Positions 12,149-24,965 of a DNA stretch of 64,000 nucleotides are shown here, piece by piece (the first letter of the stretch is position 1; each line of letters opens with the position of its first letter). The DNA is from Tupaia tana. Lineage: Eukaryota; Chordata; Mammalia; Scandentia; Tupaiidae. The position numbers were made by a program, and so were the translations under genes. The stretch spans positions 9,713,626 to 9,777,625 of the forward strand of contig JAKSZU010000008.1 in NCBI GenBank assembly GCA_026018925.1. The letters run 5' to 3'. Below the pieces are notes generated by a model. It saw only the letters and a program-made list of their open reading frames with translations, was not told where the DNA came from and made no database searches.

Positions 12149-12430
12149 GGGACCAGTAGTTGGCGTAATGGCTATGTCACTAGACTCCCATGTAGTTGAC
12201 TGTGGTTTGAGTCCCAGGCCTGGTGGCTTAAACTTTCACCGGGTGCATGTGAGTGTGTGCCCAAGATCCCGAGAGGAGAATGGAAGAGAAGAGATTGCGG
12301 CATGGCCATCGCCCCTGGGGGGTGATTTCTCGCTTTCTATCTCTCTGTCTCTCTCTGTTTTTCTGGTGAGCGCACGCGCCCTATAGCAAAAAACCTCTCA
12401 AAAAAAAAAAAAGAGAGAGAGAGAGAGAGA
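12149..12430 (+). repeat. SINE-A, full length, sense
   Basis: tRNA-like head from 'gggaccagtagttggcgtaa', a box-B-like 'ggtttgagtcc', the C/G hairpin block, CT-rich tract, 'ccctatagcaaaaaacctctc' and an A/GA tail. AGAATTACATTTA flanks both sides (12136-12148 and 12431-12443), giving a clear target-site duplication. Confidence 0.93.
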
Positions 12431-12779
12431 GAATTACATTTAATGATATGATTTGATTTCACTGGATTGAACCATCTTATAAGCCTCGTAGATTTATTTT
12501 AGACTAAAGGGTTAAATGCAAAGAATATAGCAAGTGTTACCCAGTATGTGTTGAGTTGAATTATAGAGTATTTAATATGCTGTTTCCCTCCCCGTTATAG
12601 ATGTAACATGTCTGAACGTCTACACAATGACAGAGTTGTAACCAGTTCACTGTACATTGTTTGAACTGAGACTAAAATAGGTAGCCAATAATAAAGCAAA
12701 GTTCTCAACCCTAAAGTTAATATTTTTAAAAATCTTTAATGATCTGTATGAATGTAATATTAAAAATTACAAATAATAG

Positions 12780-13022
12780 ACCAGCCCATAGCATAATGGC
12801 TAGGTGGCTGGATCTCACATGGCCGACCTTTCTGTTCTGAGTCGCAGATCCCGCAGCTTGAGAAACACACTGGGCACCTGTATGTGCCCGAAATCCCGAA
12901 AGGAGGGAAAATGGAGAAGAGATTGCTGCGTGATCATTCCCCAGGCAGGGTGCTTTCTCGCTTTTCCACTCCATCTTTTTCCAATAAGCACACATGCCCT
13001 CTGCCAAATTGAAAAAATAAAA
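12780..13022 (+). repeat. SINE-A old copy, sense
   Basis: Diverged head 'agaccagcccatagcataatgg', the middle block 'gagaagagattgctgcgtg' and a tail 'agcacacatgccctctgcc'. No clear duplication was found. Confidence 0.75.
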
Positions 13023-13111
13023 AGATACAAGCAATCATCTATCTTCCTATGTTGATTTGATAAAAGCAAACCTTTATGACTTGATATTAAATTAGAAGTC
13101 ACAAATTGTTT

Positions 13112-13363
13112 GGACCAGGAGTTGACATAATAACTGCGTCGCTGGGCTCCCACGTAGTCAACCGCGGTTCAAGTCCCAGATCCGGTGGCTTAAACTCATG
13201 CCTGCTGTGCACATGCCCAAGATCCCCAGAGGAGAATGGAGGAGAAGGGATTGTGGCGTGGCCATCTCCCCTTGGAGGTGATTGCTCACTTTCTGTCTCT
13301 CTGTCTCTCTCTGTCTTTCTGGCGAGCGCACGCAACCACCCTATAGCAAAAACCTCTGAAAAA
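13112..13363 (+). repeat. SINE-A, full length, sense
   Basis: Perfect 17-bp target-site duplication GAAGTCACAAATTGTTT at 13095-13111 and 13364-13380 defines the ends. It carries head, hairpin block, CT tract and tail, but almost no poly(A). Confidence 0.94.
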
Positions 13364-13466
13364 GAAGTCACAAATTGTTTTAAAAAATAGTACCTAATAG
13401 AAATGTGTTACTTTATCACCTTTCCTTTATAAATGAGATAACTGAGATCCAAAATGATTAGGTACT

Positions 13467-13601
13467 GGGGCCAGCAGATGGTGTGGTGATTATGGTGCTG
13501 GACTCCCTCAAGGCTGACTGGACTTGAGTCCCAGACCTGGCGGTTTGCTTTTTCACTTTCCCTGTCTCTCTCTGTCTCTCTCTAGTCAAATTAAAAAAAA
13601 A
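13467..13601 (+). repeat. SINE-s (short deletion form), sense
   Basis: The tRNA-like head (about 80 bp) joins directly to the CT-rich tract and ends with 'tagtcaaatt' plus A-run. The whole C/G hairpin middle is absent. The same junction type recurs at 28204, 32493, 37612, 39338 and 59385, so the deletion form was itself active. Confidence 0.85.
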
Positions 13602-14576
13602 ATCATAATGATACATAAAATTAAATAAAATAATTTTTGAAGAAAAAAGAGATCAGGTAGATTTTGTAGTCAGGGCTGCACATCACACTTGGAGCTGCAG
13701 GGCAATATCCAGGTTAGCACGGAATGAATCTCGCATCGAGCCGCTCACAGCGTGGCGATTCATAGCGATCCGTTTCTGACTTCAGTTCTAACTCTTCTCT
13801 ACCCCGCTACTTCTTTCCTCAATACCTACATTTAATTCGATCAAAGCAATAGCGAAGCATCAGCTTTCCCAAGACTGTGTTTGGGAAGCCTCGCGGTGAA
13901 CAGTGGCCACACAGCGGCTCGCCTGACCCAGGGACGGAGGCAAAGCAGCACCGGCCGCGTGCCCACGACGGGAAAGGCGACGTGGCCATCCATGGTGATC
14001 GCTCTCCAACGCCAAGCCTTTTTGAATCCAAGTCACAAAGCAACAGGAACAACAGCAAAAAAGTGAAACACTCTCCAGGGGCAATATTTGACTCAAAATA
14101 ATCATCTCTGAATAAATTTGAGAGATACACCTGAGAATTTCTTTCAAGACGTGAAGTCTGAAATAAACCCTGATTCTCTGGAAAGCGCCCTCGCTCGCAG
14201 GTCTTGTCTTTCTCTGTATCGTAGTTATTTAGGAATAGCACATTTCCAGACATGAACCTCAGCCATTGCAACCTGGGAGGATGTTTTCAAATCAGACCTT
14301 CAGTGCCCGATGGGCAGCCCCGGGATACATTATCTTCCAGGAGTCAGACAGCCAGGGACTCCTTGGGACCTTGCAAATACTCACCTGGCCAATAGTATAC
14401 CCCATCCAGGTGCAATAGGGCCCAGAGTGATGGGTGCCCACAGATAGAAGAAGGGTGTTGCTAGAAGTCACTGTTAGCATGTCAGTGAAATGGTGCTGTT
14501 TGGGAAATGTATAAACGCACTGGTCCTCCATGGAGTAAAAGGGAAGAGAAGAAAACATACTACTTTCTTTTTAAAA

Positions 14577-14836
14577 AAGTTTTTTTTTGCCATAGGGCGC
14601 ACACACTCACCAGAAAGACAAGGATAGAGAGAGGGAAAGTGAGAAATTACCCACCCTCCTAATCCCAGGGGACTGGCCAAGCAGCAATCCCTTCTCCTCC
14701 TCCATTCTCCTCCTGGGATCTTGGGCATACACGCACAAGTGCCCAGCATGCGTTTCAAGCCACCAGGTCTGAGATTCGAACCCTGACTGGCCCCATGGGA
14801 GACCAGTGCCTTAATCACAACCCCACCTGTTGGCCC
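14577..14836 (-). repeat. SINE-A old copy, antisense
   Basis: Poly-T, 'gccatagggcgcacacactc', GA tract, 'gcaatcccttctcctcc' and tRNA-like head ending 'ccacctgttggcccg'. Flanks share a TACTxxTTTTTAA word. Confidence 0.83.
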
Positions 14837-15660
14837 GAGTGTATTACTTTTTAAAAACACAGAATAATTCAAAGAATTCATTGGTGAGGCTCGTTAAGCA
14901 TTAATAAAAGAATTAACCTAATAGGGCTGCGAGTTTCACTCTGCAGCTCTAGATCCATGACCATTCACGACCACAGGTACTGCTGCTTCAGCCATTACTC
15001 AGGCAAGAAGCAGCATGGTGCTACTGGTACGGTGTTTGCAGAGCAAAGGTCACGTTTACCAAAACAAATCAACCTCCCAACTAACAAATGAAACTAACGG
15101 CAAATAGTACCAGCACAACATCCGCAAGAAATTTTACTTTGTGCTGTTACGGAAGCCTGTCACCTACTCTGTTCTTAGAATTTCAGGAAATGTAAGGTTT
15201 TGTGTTTTTATTATACTTCCGTCCACCAAATTAAACAGGTCGGCCCTCTCCTCTCGCTACGGCTTGATTTGCATTAAAATGAATTAATCAAATTCTTACT
15301 TCATTTAAATGCTACAAATATTAACAAAAATGGAGATGTGTTTAAGCTAATTTAACTGTCTGTCCTAATGCCATTCTCATGTGGAGTTGTATTAAATCGA
15401 CACTTCCAATTGTTTCAAATTAATTCATTTTTCAGTCAGTTCTAAAACACACCTGAGTGTGTTGAAAACCTACTCTGGGTTTCTATTATTGTAAGAACTT
15501 TTTATTTTGACTACAAACCAAAAGGACACGTCTTAGTCAACACCAGCAAGTTCATCCATTGTGAGTCTGAAAACTGAGCACTTGCATTTGAGTGTTTGGG
15601 GCACTGCTACATTAATAGAGCAGTTAACCCCTGCAATTAACTTTTTCTTTTCTTTTTTTC

Positions 15661-15904
15661 ATGTTTTTTTTCCATAGGGTGTGTGCAGTTGCCAAAGAGA
15701 GACAGAAAGAGGGAAAGTGAGAAATCCCCCCCGACCCAGGGGGATGGCCATACCACCATCCCTTCTTCACCATTCTCCTTTCCGGATTTTGGGTACACAC
15801 ACACTTGCACCTGCTGTGAGTTTCAAGCCACTGGGTCTAGGACTCAAACCACAGTTGACCTTGTAGGAGTCCAACTTGTTAACCACCACGCCACCTGCTG
15901 GCCC
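15661..15904 (-). repeat. SINE-A old copy, antisense
   Basis: Poly-T then 'ccatagggtgtgtgcagttg' through to 'cacgccacctgctggccc'. Flanking CCTGCA on both sides is a possible short duplication. Confidence 0.85.
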
Positions 15905-18900
15905 TGAGCCCCCTGCAGTATCTTACTCTATTTAAATTGCGAGCGATAGCACACCATCGCATAACCAAAAGATACCCGCTAGTGAAAGAATTGTCGTTTT
16001 ATGTCCTTCTTTCAAGAACTAAAATATTTAATTTCCCTTGTTAGCCTTTGTAATATATTGTAGATAAAAAGGAAATGGATTTCTGAAATATGTTTGGAAA
16101 GCGGAGGGTGAAACATTTTCCTTGGTCTGAATCAAAGGCTTAGGACTCCACGAAATGAAATCAATCTTTCCTGCTGCGAGAAAGGGGAAGGGCGGGCTGG
16201 CTGAGAGCCAGTCCCACTCAGAATGAGGGTCTCAGGCGCCACCAACGTGCACATCACTGACGCTATCGATGCCCTTCTTTTTTTCACAGAAACGTCTTGG
16301 AACTTGTCAAGCTTTACTGGAGGTGATTTGCAGTTAATTAATTCAACAGGCACTGTAATCCTGCAAATTCTTGACTTGTAATATTGTAACCAAGCTACTG
16401 CAAGGGAGCCTTCATCATAGCGGGAAGGGAGCAGTCGTTCCACACAGTGCCCTGGCTGCCCAGGCCGGAAGGAGACCTCTGTGAAGTAGCATGCTAACGA
16501 ATTTGTGCTACCTGGTTTCTCAGCATCCATACTATGAACATTTATCCACTTCATTTGTTATTTCCCAGTAAGCACGGCTTTGAAAAAAATAATAAATAAA
16601 GTCAATGGATTTCTGGGGGCTTGCCTGGTAGCTCAGAAAATGGGTCCTGGGTCCTGGAGACTCGCTTTAAGTGGATTTAAATCCACATGTTTGGAAATGG
16701 AAAAAAAAAAAGTCACTGTCATTTGTTTAATAATTGATCTGAGTACAGCTGCTGCTTTTACTTCATTTCTTAAGACTACCATTGTCAGCATTGTAATTAC
16801 CAACTTGTAAAACTTGAGTTTTGAATTCAATTTCAGAGGTAAAGTCTGCATGGATGTAGCTCTTAATTGATTTTGAGTTCTGCCTCCCTGGGTGGCAACA
16901 TCAACATCACCGGTTCCAGCGTGAGAGCCATATCGATGTGGATTAAGCTGTCCTGTTGCTTCTCAGACCCTGCAAAACCTTGGTTATGAGCTCCAAGATC
17001 ACCAAACTAATTTTCTTAATGCATAAATTTCCACTTGGAAGTAAGCAGGTAGTCTCGTAACGAAAAACATGGTTCTTTTCCACTGGTGTCTCTTTTTTAG
17101 AAGAAAGGTTTAAGCTGCAAGGTAAGAATGAAATTTCCAAAAGTTATCGGATCATAGTTTTAGAGTTTACAAGAAAGTCAGGTGTCACGTGTTCTTACAA
17201 AGTTTTCTGTCTCATCTTTTGGTATCCCAATTTTAGGAGTTAACCCTAGATGATTGAGTGGAAGTAATCAGACTTATCCAATAAGCCGCCTAATAAAAAG
17301 GAAAAAATAATAAGAAGAGGAAGAAGCAGGGATCCTTCTTGTGTTTCAAAGATGTTTCTCCTTCCTAATAATCACCTTGGCGCTTATCACGAAGATGTGC
17401 CAAGCGCTTCTAAATGATATCCCCAGTTACTGGCTGTAAAATTATGGCAAGTTACGTTTCCAGGCTAGGGGTTGGCACAACCACGGAAACAGATGGGAAG
17501 GAAAGTGCCCTGCCGTCATAGGGCCACCTCTACTGTCAGGCGGTGAAACTAACACGTAGAAGAAACCCTTCCTTTCCTGAACTCTAGAGCCAGCATAGGC
17601 ACGAAGATACTCTGTAACTAGCGCACAGGGAGGTGTTTGACCTTGGGGACATAGGAGCGATAACCAGCCCTCTTCAACAGAGCTCGGCTGTCGGCACAGA
17701 TGGCTGCTGTCACGTAGAGGCCCAAGTATGATGGGTAAAGAAAGGGAAAAGGTGTCAGTGGCTCATAGGAATATTTGCCTCTTTACAGAGCAGGAGTTCA
17801 AGGTAGTCACTGCCATTCTAAAACGATGAGAACAGACATGTCCCTTGATGAAAGACGAAAGCCTGGCTAAAACGGGAAGACGGAGAGATGTCAGTGGCTT
17901 CACATCTCAGACTGACTCTGACTAAAGGAACTCTCCCCTATAATAGTTCTTCTCGATCTCTGGCCCCTCCGCAGCTCTGCACACCAAGAGCTGATGGGTT
18001 ATAAGATACAATATTGTAAGGGATGGTAATTCACTCTTGTTTATAGGACAGGAACCAGGTAACTATCCCTCCTTTTAACAGCAATGAGATTCAGGGTTAC
18101 TATGGCCTTACTCTTCGTTCCATTGTAAATATTTCATGGCATCACAGGAGCCTTTGTGTCCAAACTCACTGAACCGGGTTTACAAGTATTAGAGGTGTTA
18201 GACATATTTTGGATCTTGATTCCGCCAGTCACCTAGTCTGTGTATCTATTCCCAAACCGGAAATAGAATTCTTGTACAAGTCATTTTTGGAATAATGAAA
18301 GTGCAAAAAAGTGGACAGTTAAGCAATTTTTTGACATAGTTGAAACTACCAAACCATTGATCTCCCGAGAGCTCTGAATTTTCCTCATGACTTAGTTTCC
18401 TTTCATTTGGGGGATTTTCAACATCTGAATGTTCCAGATGATTGCTGAACCATCTTCACTAAACCCAAGTAGATACTTCAGCATTATTTAAAAAGAAAGA
18501 CTGTCCACGTGAGTACAATATCCCAATGAGAAGTGGAAAAGTGGGTCATTCAAGTAGTAAATTTGGTCGTCGTAATATCGAACATCTGGGTATTTGGAGG
18601 AGTCTAGATGGTCAAAGCATAATCTTCTGTCTGGTTGTCTGGTGTTATCAAGATAGAAAAGCTGCTCAGGTGTTGTGGGTAATGGAATGGAACTTTCTCG
18701 TGCAGTAATTGATTGCTGGTGATATTCTGCTGCTAATGTCTCTTTGTTGTGCAAAGGGAAATAAACAATGCAGAGCAAATGTTATTTACTTTTATTTACT
18801 TTTGGCAAATGCATAAATGGAAGAAATTTGGGATGTTGTCTGGGTGTTCTAGTCTTGACTCCAGCACTGACCTCCTGTAGAGTGGCAGTTCTAGAACTAT

Positions 18901-19562
18901 TCACTCAGCCCCTTCTAGACAAGGAAACGTTCATTCAGCCTTTGCCACCTTTTATAATTGTATCATTGCTTTTCTGCAGTTCATATCATCTTCATCATTC
19001 ACAAAGTCTACTTGACAAAACAGATCAAGGGAAATACACGTTTTTTATCATTTTATTCTTAAAACAGAAGTTTTCTCCTTAATTTTAAGCATTCCTTGTA
19101 ATACACCTTTTAAGCCTAAAGACAATTTAAACGGCTTGAGGCAATTATTTCATCGTGTATTTTATGACACCAATTGAAGTAAATGCTATTTTTCTCAGAT
19201 CAAACAAGATTCATAGTTTTGGGGGGACCTTGATTTGTTGATGTCATTCTGATTGCCAAGCACTAACTGATTATTGCAAATATTGGTATATGTGTATTTT
19301 CCTTGTAGTCATTGTTAAAATTATCCAAAAAAGAGCTAGAGACAGCATCAAAGATAAATTTGTTTTCCAGAAGAAAGTTTGACATGTTTGTGTGACCTCT
19401 TACAGTTGTGATTAGTTGGGGATGTTTCTTCCTTGTAACATTAGGAAGTTGATGGTTTTTCTTCTGATTTGGCTTTGGGTTGGTGAGCAGGTATATATCC
19501 TGAAATTCAGTGTTTACCTCGTTTACAGCTCTAAAGCTTGGCAGAAAAACAGATAAGCTCTT
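15905..19562 (+). other. Single-copy stretch of the putative XKR4 3' UTR
   Basis: About 3.7 kb without any recent SINE, L1 or LTR. Composition is moderately AT-rich with short A-runs. A 96-codon minus-strand frame at 18488-18778 is noted under findings. A conserved UTR or regulatory function is possible, but sequence alone cannot show it. Confidence 0.4.
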
Positions 19563-19571
19563 CAGACCAGT

Positions 19572-19768
19572 GCGAGCACTGGCCAGGGAGAGGGAAGGTG
19601 AGAAATCATCCCCTACGGGGGATGGCCACACCACAGTCCCTTCTCTTCTGTTCTTCTCTTGGGATTTTGGGCACACACACGCACCCAGAGTGATTTTCAA
19701 GCCACCAGGTCTGGGATGCAAACCATGTGAAAGTCCAGCACCTTAACCACCATGCCACCTGCTGGCCC
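19572..19768 (-). repeat. SINE-A, 3'-truncated, antisense
   Basis: Head and middle block are present but the tail end stops at the GA tract. CAGACCAGT at 19563-19571 and 19769-19777 is a short target-site duplication. Confidence 0.82.
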
Positions 19769-20544
19769 CAGACCAGTTTTCTTTTATGGGCACTTACATG
19801 GTAGAACTTGCTAGAAGGCATCAACCATAGCAGGCATACAGAGCACCAAAAGGTATTCAACTATGCAAAGATCTTGATTGGATTTACAGAGAAAACCTGC
19901 ATGTTTCGAAGGTTCTTAGGTAATGTCTGTGTCAAATTCTGTTGTCAGTGCCAACTTAGAACAACTTCATCGGATTGGCAATGAAGTTCCTTGTTCAAGA
20001 GACCTCGTTAGGTGTCTCCTTCCCTCAGTTGCAGTTTTCCCTGAAATCCAATGTTGACTCCACCTTGCATCACAAGGGTCTCTGGCACAACAGAGCAGGG
20101 TCATGGCCCTGGGCAGACTGTGTTTTGTGACCTGGCTGCCAGAGGGCAGGCTGTGTCGTTCTGCTGAGACCTTTGAAACCTTCAGAATCAAGTGCTGCTC
20201 TCCATCGTAGGAGTCTGGCAGCCCTACTTGGTTTGGCTTTCTATCTCCTTGATATTTTTCATTCACTAAATCCTTTTCCAAGATTTTTAACTTCATGTGA
20301 TTAACCGGAAGTTTAGTTAAATTAGCAACAAAGAAGTGACAATGAATTGCCAACCACAAAATCATTAGTCATTTTTTGCAGTTATCTTTGATTATGTGAT
20401 ACTTGATAGCTGAGTGAAATGTATGGTCTAGAGGAGAAAACCCAAAATTCTTGTGTTGCATATAATGACAGTTTTAAATATCCTTAAATATACTCTGCAA
20501 AACAATATCCTTTCATGCTATGGGATAAACTCCTTTGCGGATGC

Positions 20545-20712
20545 CCAGCCTTGAGTTCTAATCCCTGGTCCTTCTCTTCAGTCTCAGAAACTCACCCTTG
20601 GCCTCAATTCCCTCACATGCAAAGAAGAGATTCTATTTACTTACCTACCTCACAGGTTTGTCACGAAGATTACTTAAAGCTGGCAACGTGCTTAGAGGTT
20701 GGCAAGCACTGT
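20545..20712 (+). repeat. MIR element
   Basis: Sense-orientation MIR: 'ctcaattccctcacatgcaa', 'ttacctacctcacaggtttg' and 'aacgtgcttagaggttggca' follow the consensus order. Confidence 0.68.
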
Positions 20713-21889
20713 CCCTCTTGATAACTAGCATTCACACCAAGGAGAACTGTGTGCCCAGGGAAGAGGCCGAGGTGGGGAGTTGGAGTCATCTGAGAAGCAC
20801 AACCGCAATAACTCTCCAAGCAAAGAACACCATTCTTCATCATTTAATCAAAAGATTTTTTTTTCCAAAGACCTATCTACAAATTTTTAAATCATTACTT
20901 TTTTCATGAGAAAATTAACTCCTTTCATATAGAGATTGAGAAGCTTTGTATAGATTGACCATTTTCCCCTCAGTCTGATTAAAGTTTACTAAATGTTTGT
21001 TAAACACATCTGTAAAACTTGGCTCTTTCCAAGACCTAAGGCGTCTACATGCCTGATCCCCACATTGTCCAGCACATGCCTAAGTCACCCCAGTTTAGCA
21101 CTGATGGAGGCCACGTGGTCAAACTTCATCCCGGGGAAGACATTGTTAACAGCCTTGAGAGCAGGTCTTGTGTCACTCACGTTGAGTGTCCTTTTCTTTT
21201 CTATGATGACACATCTCTTTTTTTTTAACAACCCAATAAAAGAATGTGAAGTCTTACAGCTGCCTGGAACTCCTGAGTTGACTTAATTTTGCATTTTAAA
21301 TAAATTTTTAAATTTCAGAGAAGTGTTTACACAAGGGCTTCAGCTGTAACCCGATATGGCTCTACTTCCACCTGCATAGATGTGAGTCCTGCTCAAAGGC
21401 AAAGGAGAGGGTGGAAAAGCCACCTCCAAGAGCATCCCGTACAACTTCTCCCAAAGCAACATGCTTTCTCTTACTTGCAAGTTTAATCCTAATAAGAACT
21501 AATAATAAGCAACGTGATTTTGCGACACAAATATTTATAATTATTGAGTCATGAAGGCATAATATAGAATAGTGTATTCCTACTCTATATTATGCAACCC
21601 TGGCAGGCAGATAATGCTTTAATGGTGTGGTTTCATGAGGCAAAGTTATATACATAAATATGATCATTGTGCCATTATTCAACAATTACACTTATTGCAA
21701 AAAAAAATCACATGCTCTTTAAAATTTGAAAGTTTATCTTGAAAAGTGGGTTTAAATCATGATTTGATTAAAGCTGACTTACTATAAGCATACATATTCT
21801 GTATAACCTATTCCAGATCCTGAAATCTAGATGTCAGTGATAAGTCAAACAAAGCTTTAAAATTTTACATACGCTAAACATTTCTTTCT

Positions 21890-22143
21890 TTCTTTTTAAG
21901 GATTTTGCCCTAGGGCACGTGTGTTCACCAGAGAGACAGAAAGAGACAGCGAGAGGGAAAGTAAGAAATGACTCCCAGGAAGGATGGCCGTGTCACAATC
22001 CCTTCTTCTCCATTCTCCTCCTGGAATTTTGGGCATGCACACATGTGCCCAGCATGAGTTTCAAACCACCAGATTTGGAACTTGAACCACGGTGTTCCGT
22101 GTGTGAGTCTAGCACCTTAACCGCTACACCACCTGCTGGCCCC
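21890..22143 (-). repeat. SINE-A old copy, antisense
   Basis: Contains 'gggcacgtgtgttcaccaga', 'acaatcccttcttctccatt' and head 'gctacaccacctgctggccc'. The flanks carry a diverged duplication (GCTAAACATTTCT / AGTTAAACAATTCT). Confidence 0.83.
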
Positions 22144-22774
22144 AGTTAAACAATTCTAATGCGTGGTAGTAAGCTTTCGGAAAGACAGATTTAACCTAGG
22201 CGATTATCCAATTCACTTTTCAAGAAAGTTTGTGCTGACACATCAGACTTATAATAAGTGTTGTTTTTATAAACTAATATAGTATAGTAAATTATTGAAT
22301 TGAAAAATAATTTGAACTTCCCTGGCGTTTGTGTCCCTCCACTTCTTACTTCAATACTTTTCCAATCAAAATTGCATCAGAATGTACTTTTTGCTAGGAA
22401 GGAAAATATCCATGTCTTTGTTTATGCACAAGAAAATTGAAGTTGACTGTTTGGACTACCCACAGGGGTCTGGAATTTAGAAGTGACAGCTTTTCATGTG
22501 GGTTGGCTAGGATGAGAGAAAGGCAGGGAAGAGGTATGTGATGAGGAGATGTTGTCATAAAAGTACCAGACGAATTTCAAAGTGTTAGAGACGGACCTAG
22601 AGCAGGCAGAATCTGGGAGGCTCCTTGGCCCCGTGCAGACAGGTCCCTGAGCCTGTCATGCAGGCACCTAGGAAGCCTGAGTGCTTAGGGGTCAGCTTTC
22701 TGGCGAGGCTGCCCCCGCATGCCTGTGTCTGGGTCCAGGTGCAGCTTTTGAGTAGATCCTTGCATTGGGAAAAG

Positions 22775-23310
22775 GCAGGAGGTGCACCAGGGCCTGGGTT
22801 GTGTCACACTGAGGGCCAGTTATATAGCCAGGGCCACCAGGAAAAGCCCACAAATGCTGGGCCTCACTGATCAGAGCACGCAGGGTCTGTGCGGAAACTC
22901 ATCAGGTCTGTGTGGCCAGGCTTCTATGTGATCATAAAAGTACCCGAGAAGCCTCCGTACATGGCCCCTGCTCCTCTGTTAGGTCCCGTCAGCTTACTGC
23001 GCGTTCTGGTCCCAGCATTGCTTTAAAATTGCCCTTTTCTGAAATTGTGCACCAGGAACTGGCTAGAGGAGCATGAAATGCAAGGGTCATGTAGACTGAG
23101 GCCAGGGCCACCTGGGGGTACCCAGGTCCACTTGAAAAGCCCAGGCACTCCTGGCCTCATAGCTCAGAGCACAGAGAATCTTCTGGAAGCTTGCTGGACA
23201 TGTGTAGGTGGGCTCTTGGACCTTTTTATGGGAAATACCTGTGAAACATCCTGCTCCGCAGTGAGGCCTACCAGGGCATGGCACATTTGGGCCCCAGGCC
23301 AACTTAAAAT
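22775..23310. repeat. Two diverged tandem copies of a ~270-290 bp unit
   Basis: Landmarks recur in the same order: 'gtgcaccagg' at about 22778 and 23048, 'ccagggccacc' at about 22820 and 23101, 'aaaagccca' at about 22842 and 23136, and 'cagagcac' in each. Identity is modest. I cannot assign the unit to a known family, and the sequence before 22775 may hold part of a third copy. Confidence 0.55.
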
Positions 23311-24937
23311 AATAATTACTATTTAATAAGTTTTAGAGCCAAACAACTCTTTGAAACGTAGTGTCTAGGTTCTTTACCAAATGGGAAAAATAAATGGGGC
23401 AATTCATTATTCAGATATAAGCTGTAAATCTCATTACTGGGAGAAAGAAGACTTGAATCTCTTTTTAAGTTTTCCAGACCACTTGGAACTCCTAAAGCCC
23501 TCCCTGAAGATAAGAGATTCTTTCAGAAAGATCTGGTTTTTAGCAAAGATATACATGCTCATGCTGTTATGGACCGGGCATTCTGTAAACATCATCTACC
23601 TGATGCTTGGTAAATGTGGTTTTCATGTCTACTTCCAGTTAACATTCTGATACAAATGACAGAAAACTAATGGAAATTCTCTTTGTTCAAGAGAAATATC
23701 TCCCAACTTGTTTCTGTTCAGTCATGTCATGGTGTATTATCACAAAAATCCTTTCATACCTCCGTGGTATAAGAGGGAAGAGTGAATATTTGGGCTGGTG
23801 CAGACCACAGGGCTCCACCCTGAAGGCTTTCTTTGGTAAACTGGGCAAGAAGAAAGAAGACCATAGTTCTCCTCAGGTGAGAACCTTGCTTCTACTCAGT
23901 GGTTTCTGCTTCTCTGCTCAATAGCCAGAGAGCTCAGGAGCCCAGAGAGAGATGCAGTGAAGGCATGCAGTTATGTTTTTCTCATTCTCAGAGCATAGAG
24001 GCCAACCAATAAACCAGAAGTTCCTTCCCTCTTTGAAACCAAATAGTACATTGAATTTAGGACTGAAACAAAAACGCTGTTAAAGTAAGAGTGAAATCAT
24101 CCTTCCTGTTGATTCTTTCCTCATTTTTTACTCAATTCTTTTTACAGTTTGGAGTTTCTAGTTATAATTATGAATGCCACGTTATGTGATAGCTTCAATG
24201 CAGAGATGGTGCGTGAGTTACAAAGGAGAGAACTAGAGAGACAAATTTTGTCCCTCCTGACATCGAACCAAGCAGACTGGAAACACCACTGCTATGAATA
24301 TCCTGGTCTAATTAATAATGTTTCATAGGAAAAATATAAGCATTTTGCTCAGCGTTAAACAATTACACAATATAAACCTGCTTCTAAATGGCAAGGGTTT
24401 TTGCTACTAACATTTCATTCTTCATTCTCCAGTTCTTTTAAGTAAATAAGTTCACATCTAACTACCTCAGTGACTGTGGTTTTATTTAGAAACATGAAAT
24501 CATGCACTTTGTAATCAATAAGTCTGTCATTTACGATTTCAAAAGGATACTTGGTGCAAAGCAATTTTTGAAACTTTGTGTGTGACATGAGCAACCCAAC
24601 CTCAGGAGGTTGTCCTTATTTTGTTCGTTTCTAAGTTTGATTTGGGGGAAATCCTCATTTCCACTCAACACCAAGAGAAGCTGCTCTATATTTGCTTAAT
24701 TTGCCTTAAACATTTTGTGCTCCTTTCCCTCGTCCATTTCTTTTTTCTCTCTCTTTTTCTTAAATCGATCTCTGAAAAGAAAATGTAACAGGTGGCAGAT
24801 GAACAGCAAACTGAAGAGAATGGACTGCTAATTTCTCGGTTCCCTGTTGCCCGCCGTCTGCATGACATTTCGATTGTGCGGAATCGCCATTCCTGTGTTT
24901 CTCTCTCCATTACAGAACTAACAGTCCAAGAAACCCC

Positions 24938-24965
24938 GTGTGTGTGTGTGTGTGTGTGTGTGTGT
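24938..24965. repeat. GT microsatellite (about 14 units)
   Basis: Uninterrupted GT/TG run in the distal part of the putative XKR4 3' UTR. Confidence 0.95.

Noticed and set aside
13819..14271. 150-codon minus-strand frame in the XKR4 3' region
   Set aside because: No recognisable domain or repeat structure. A frame of this length is expected about once by chance in this much sequence.
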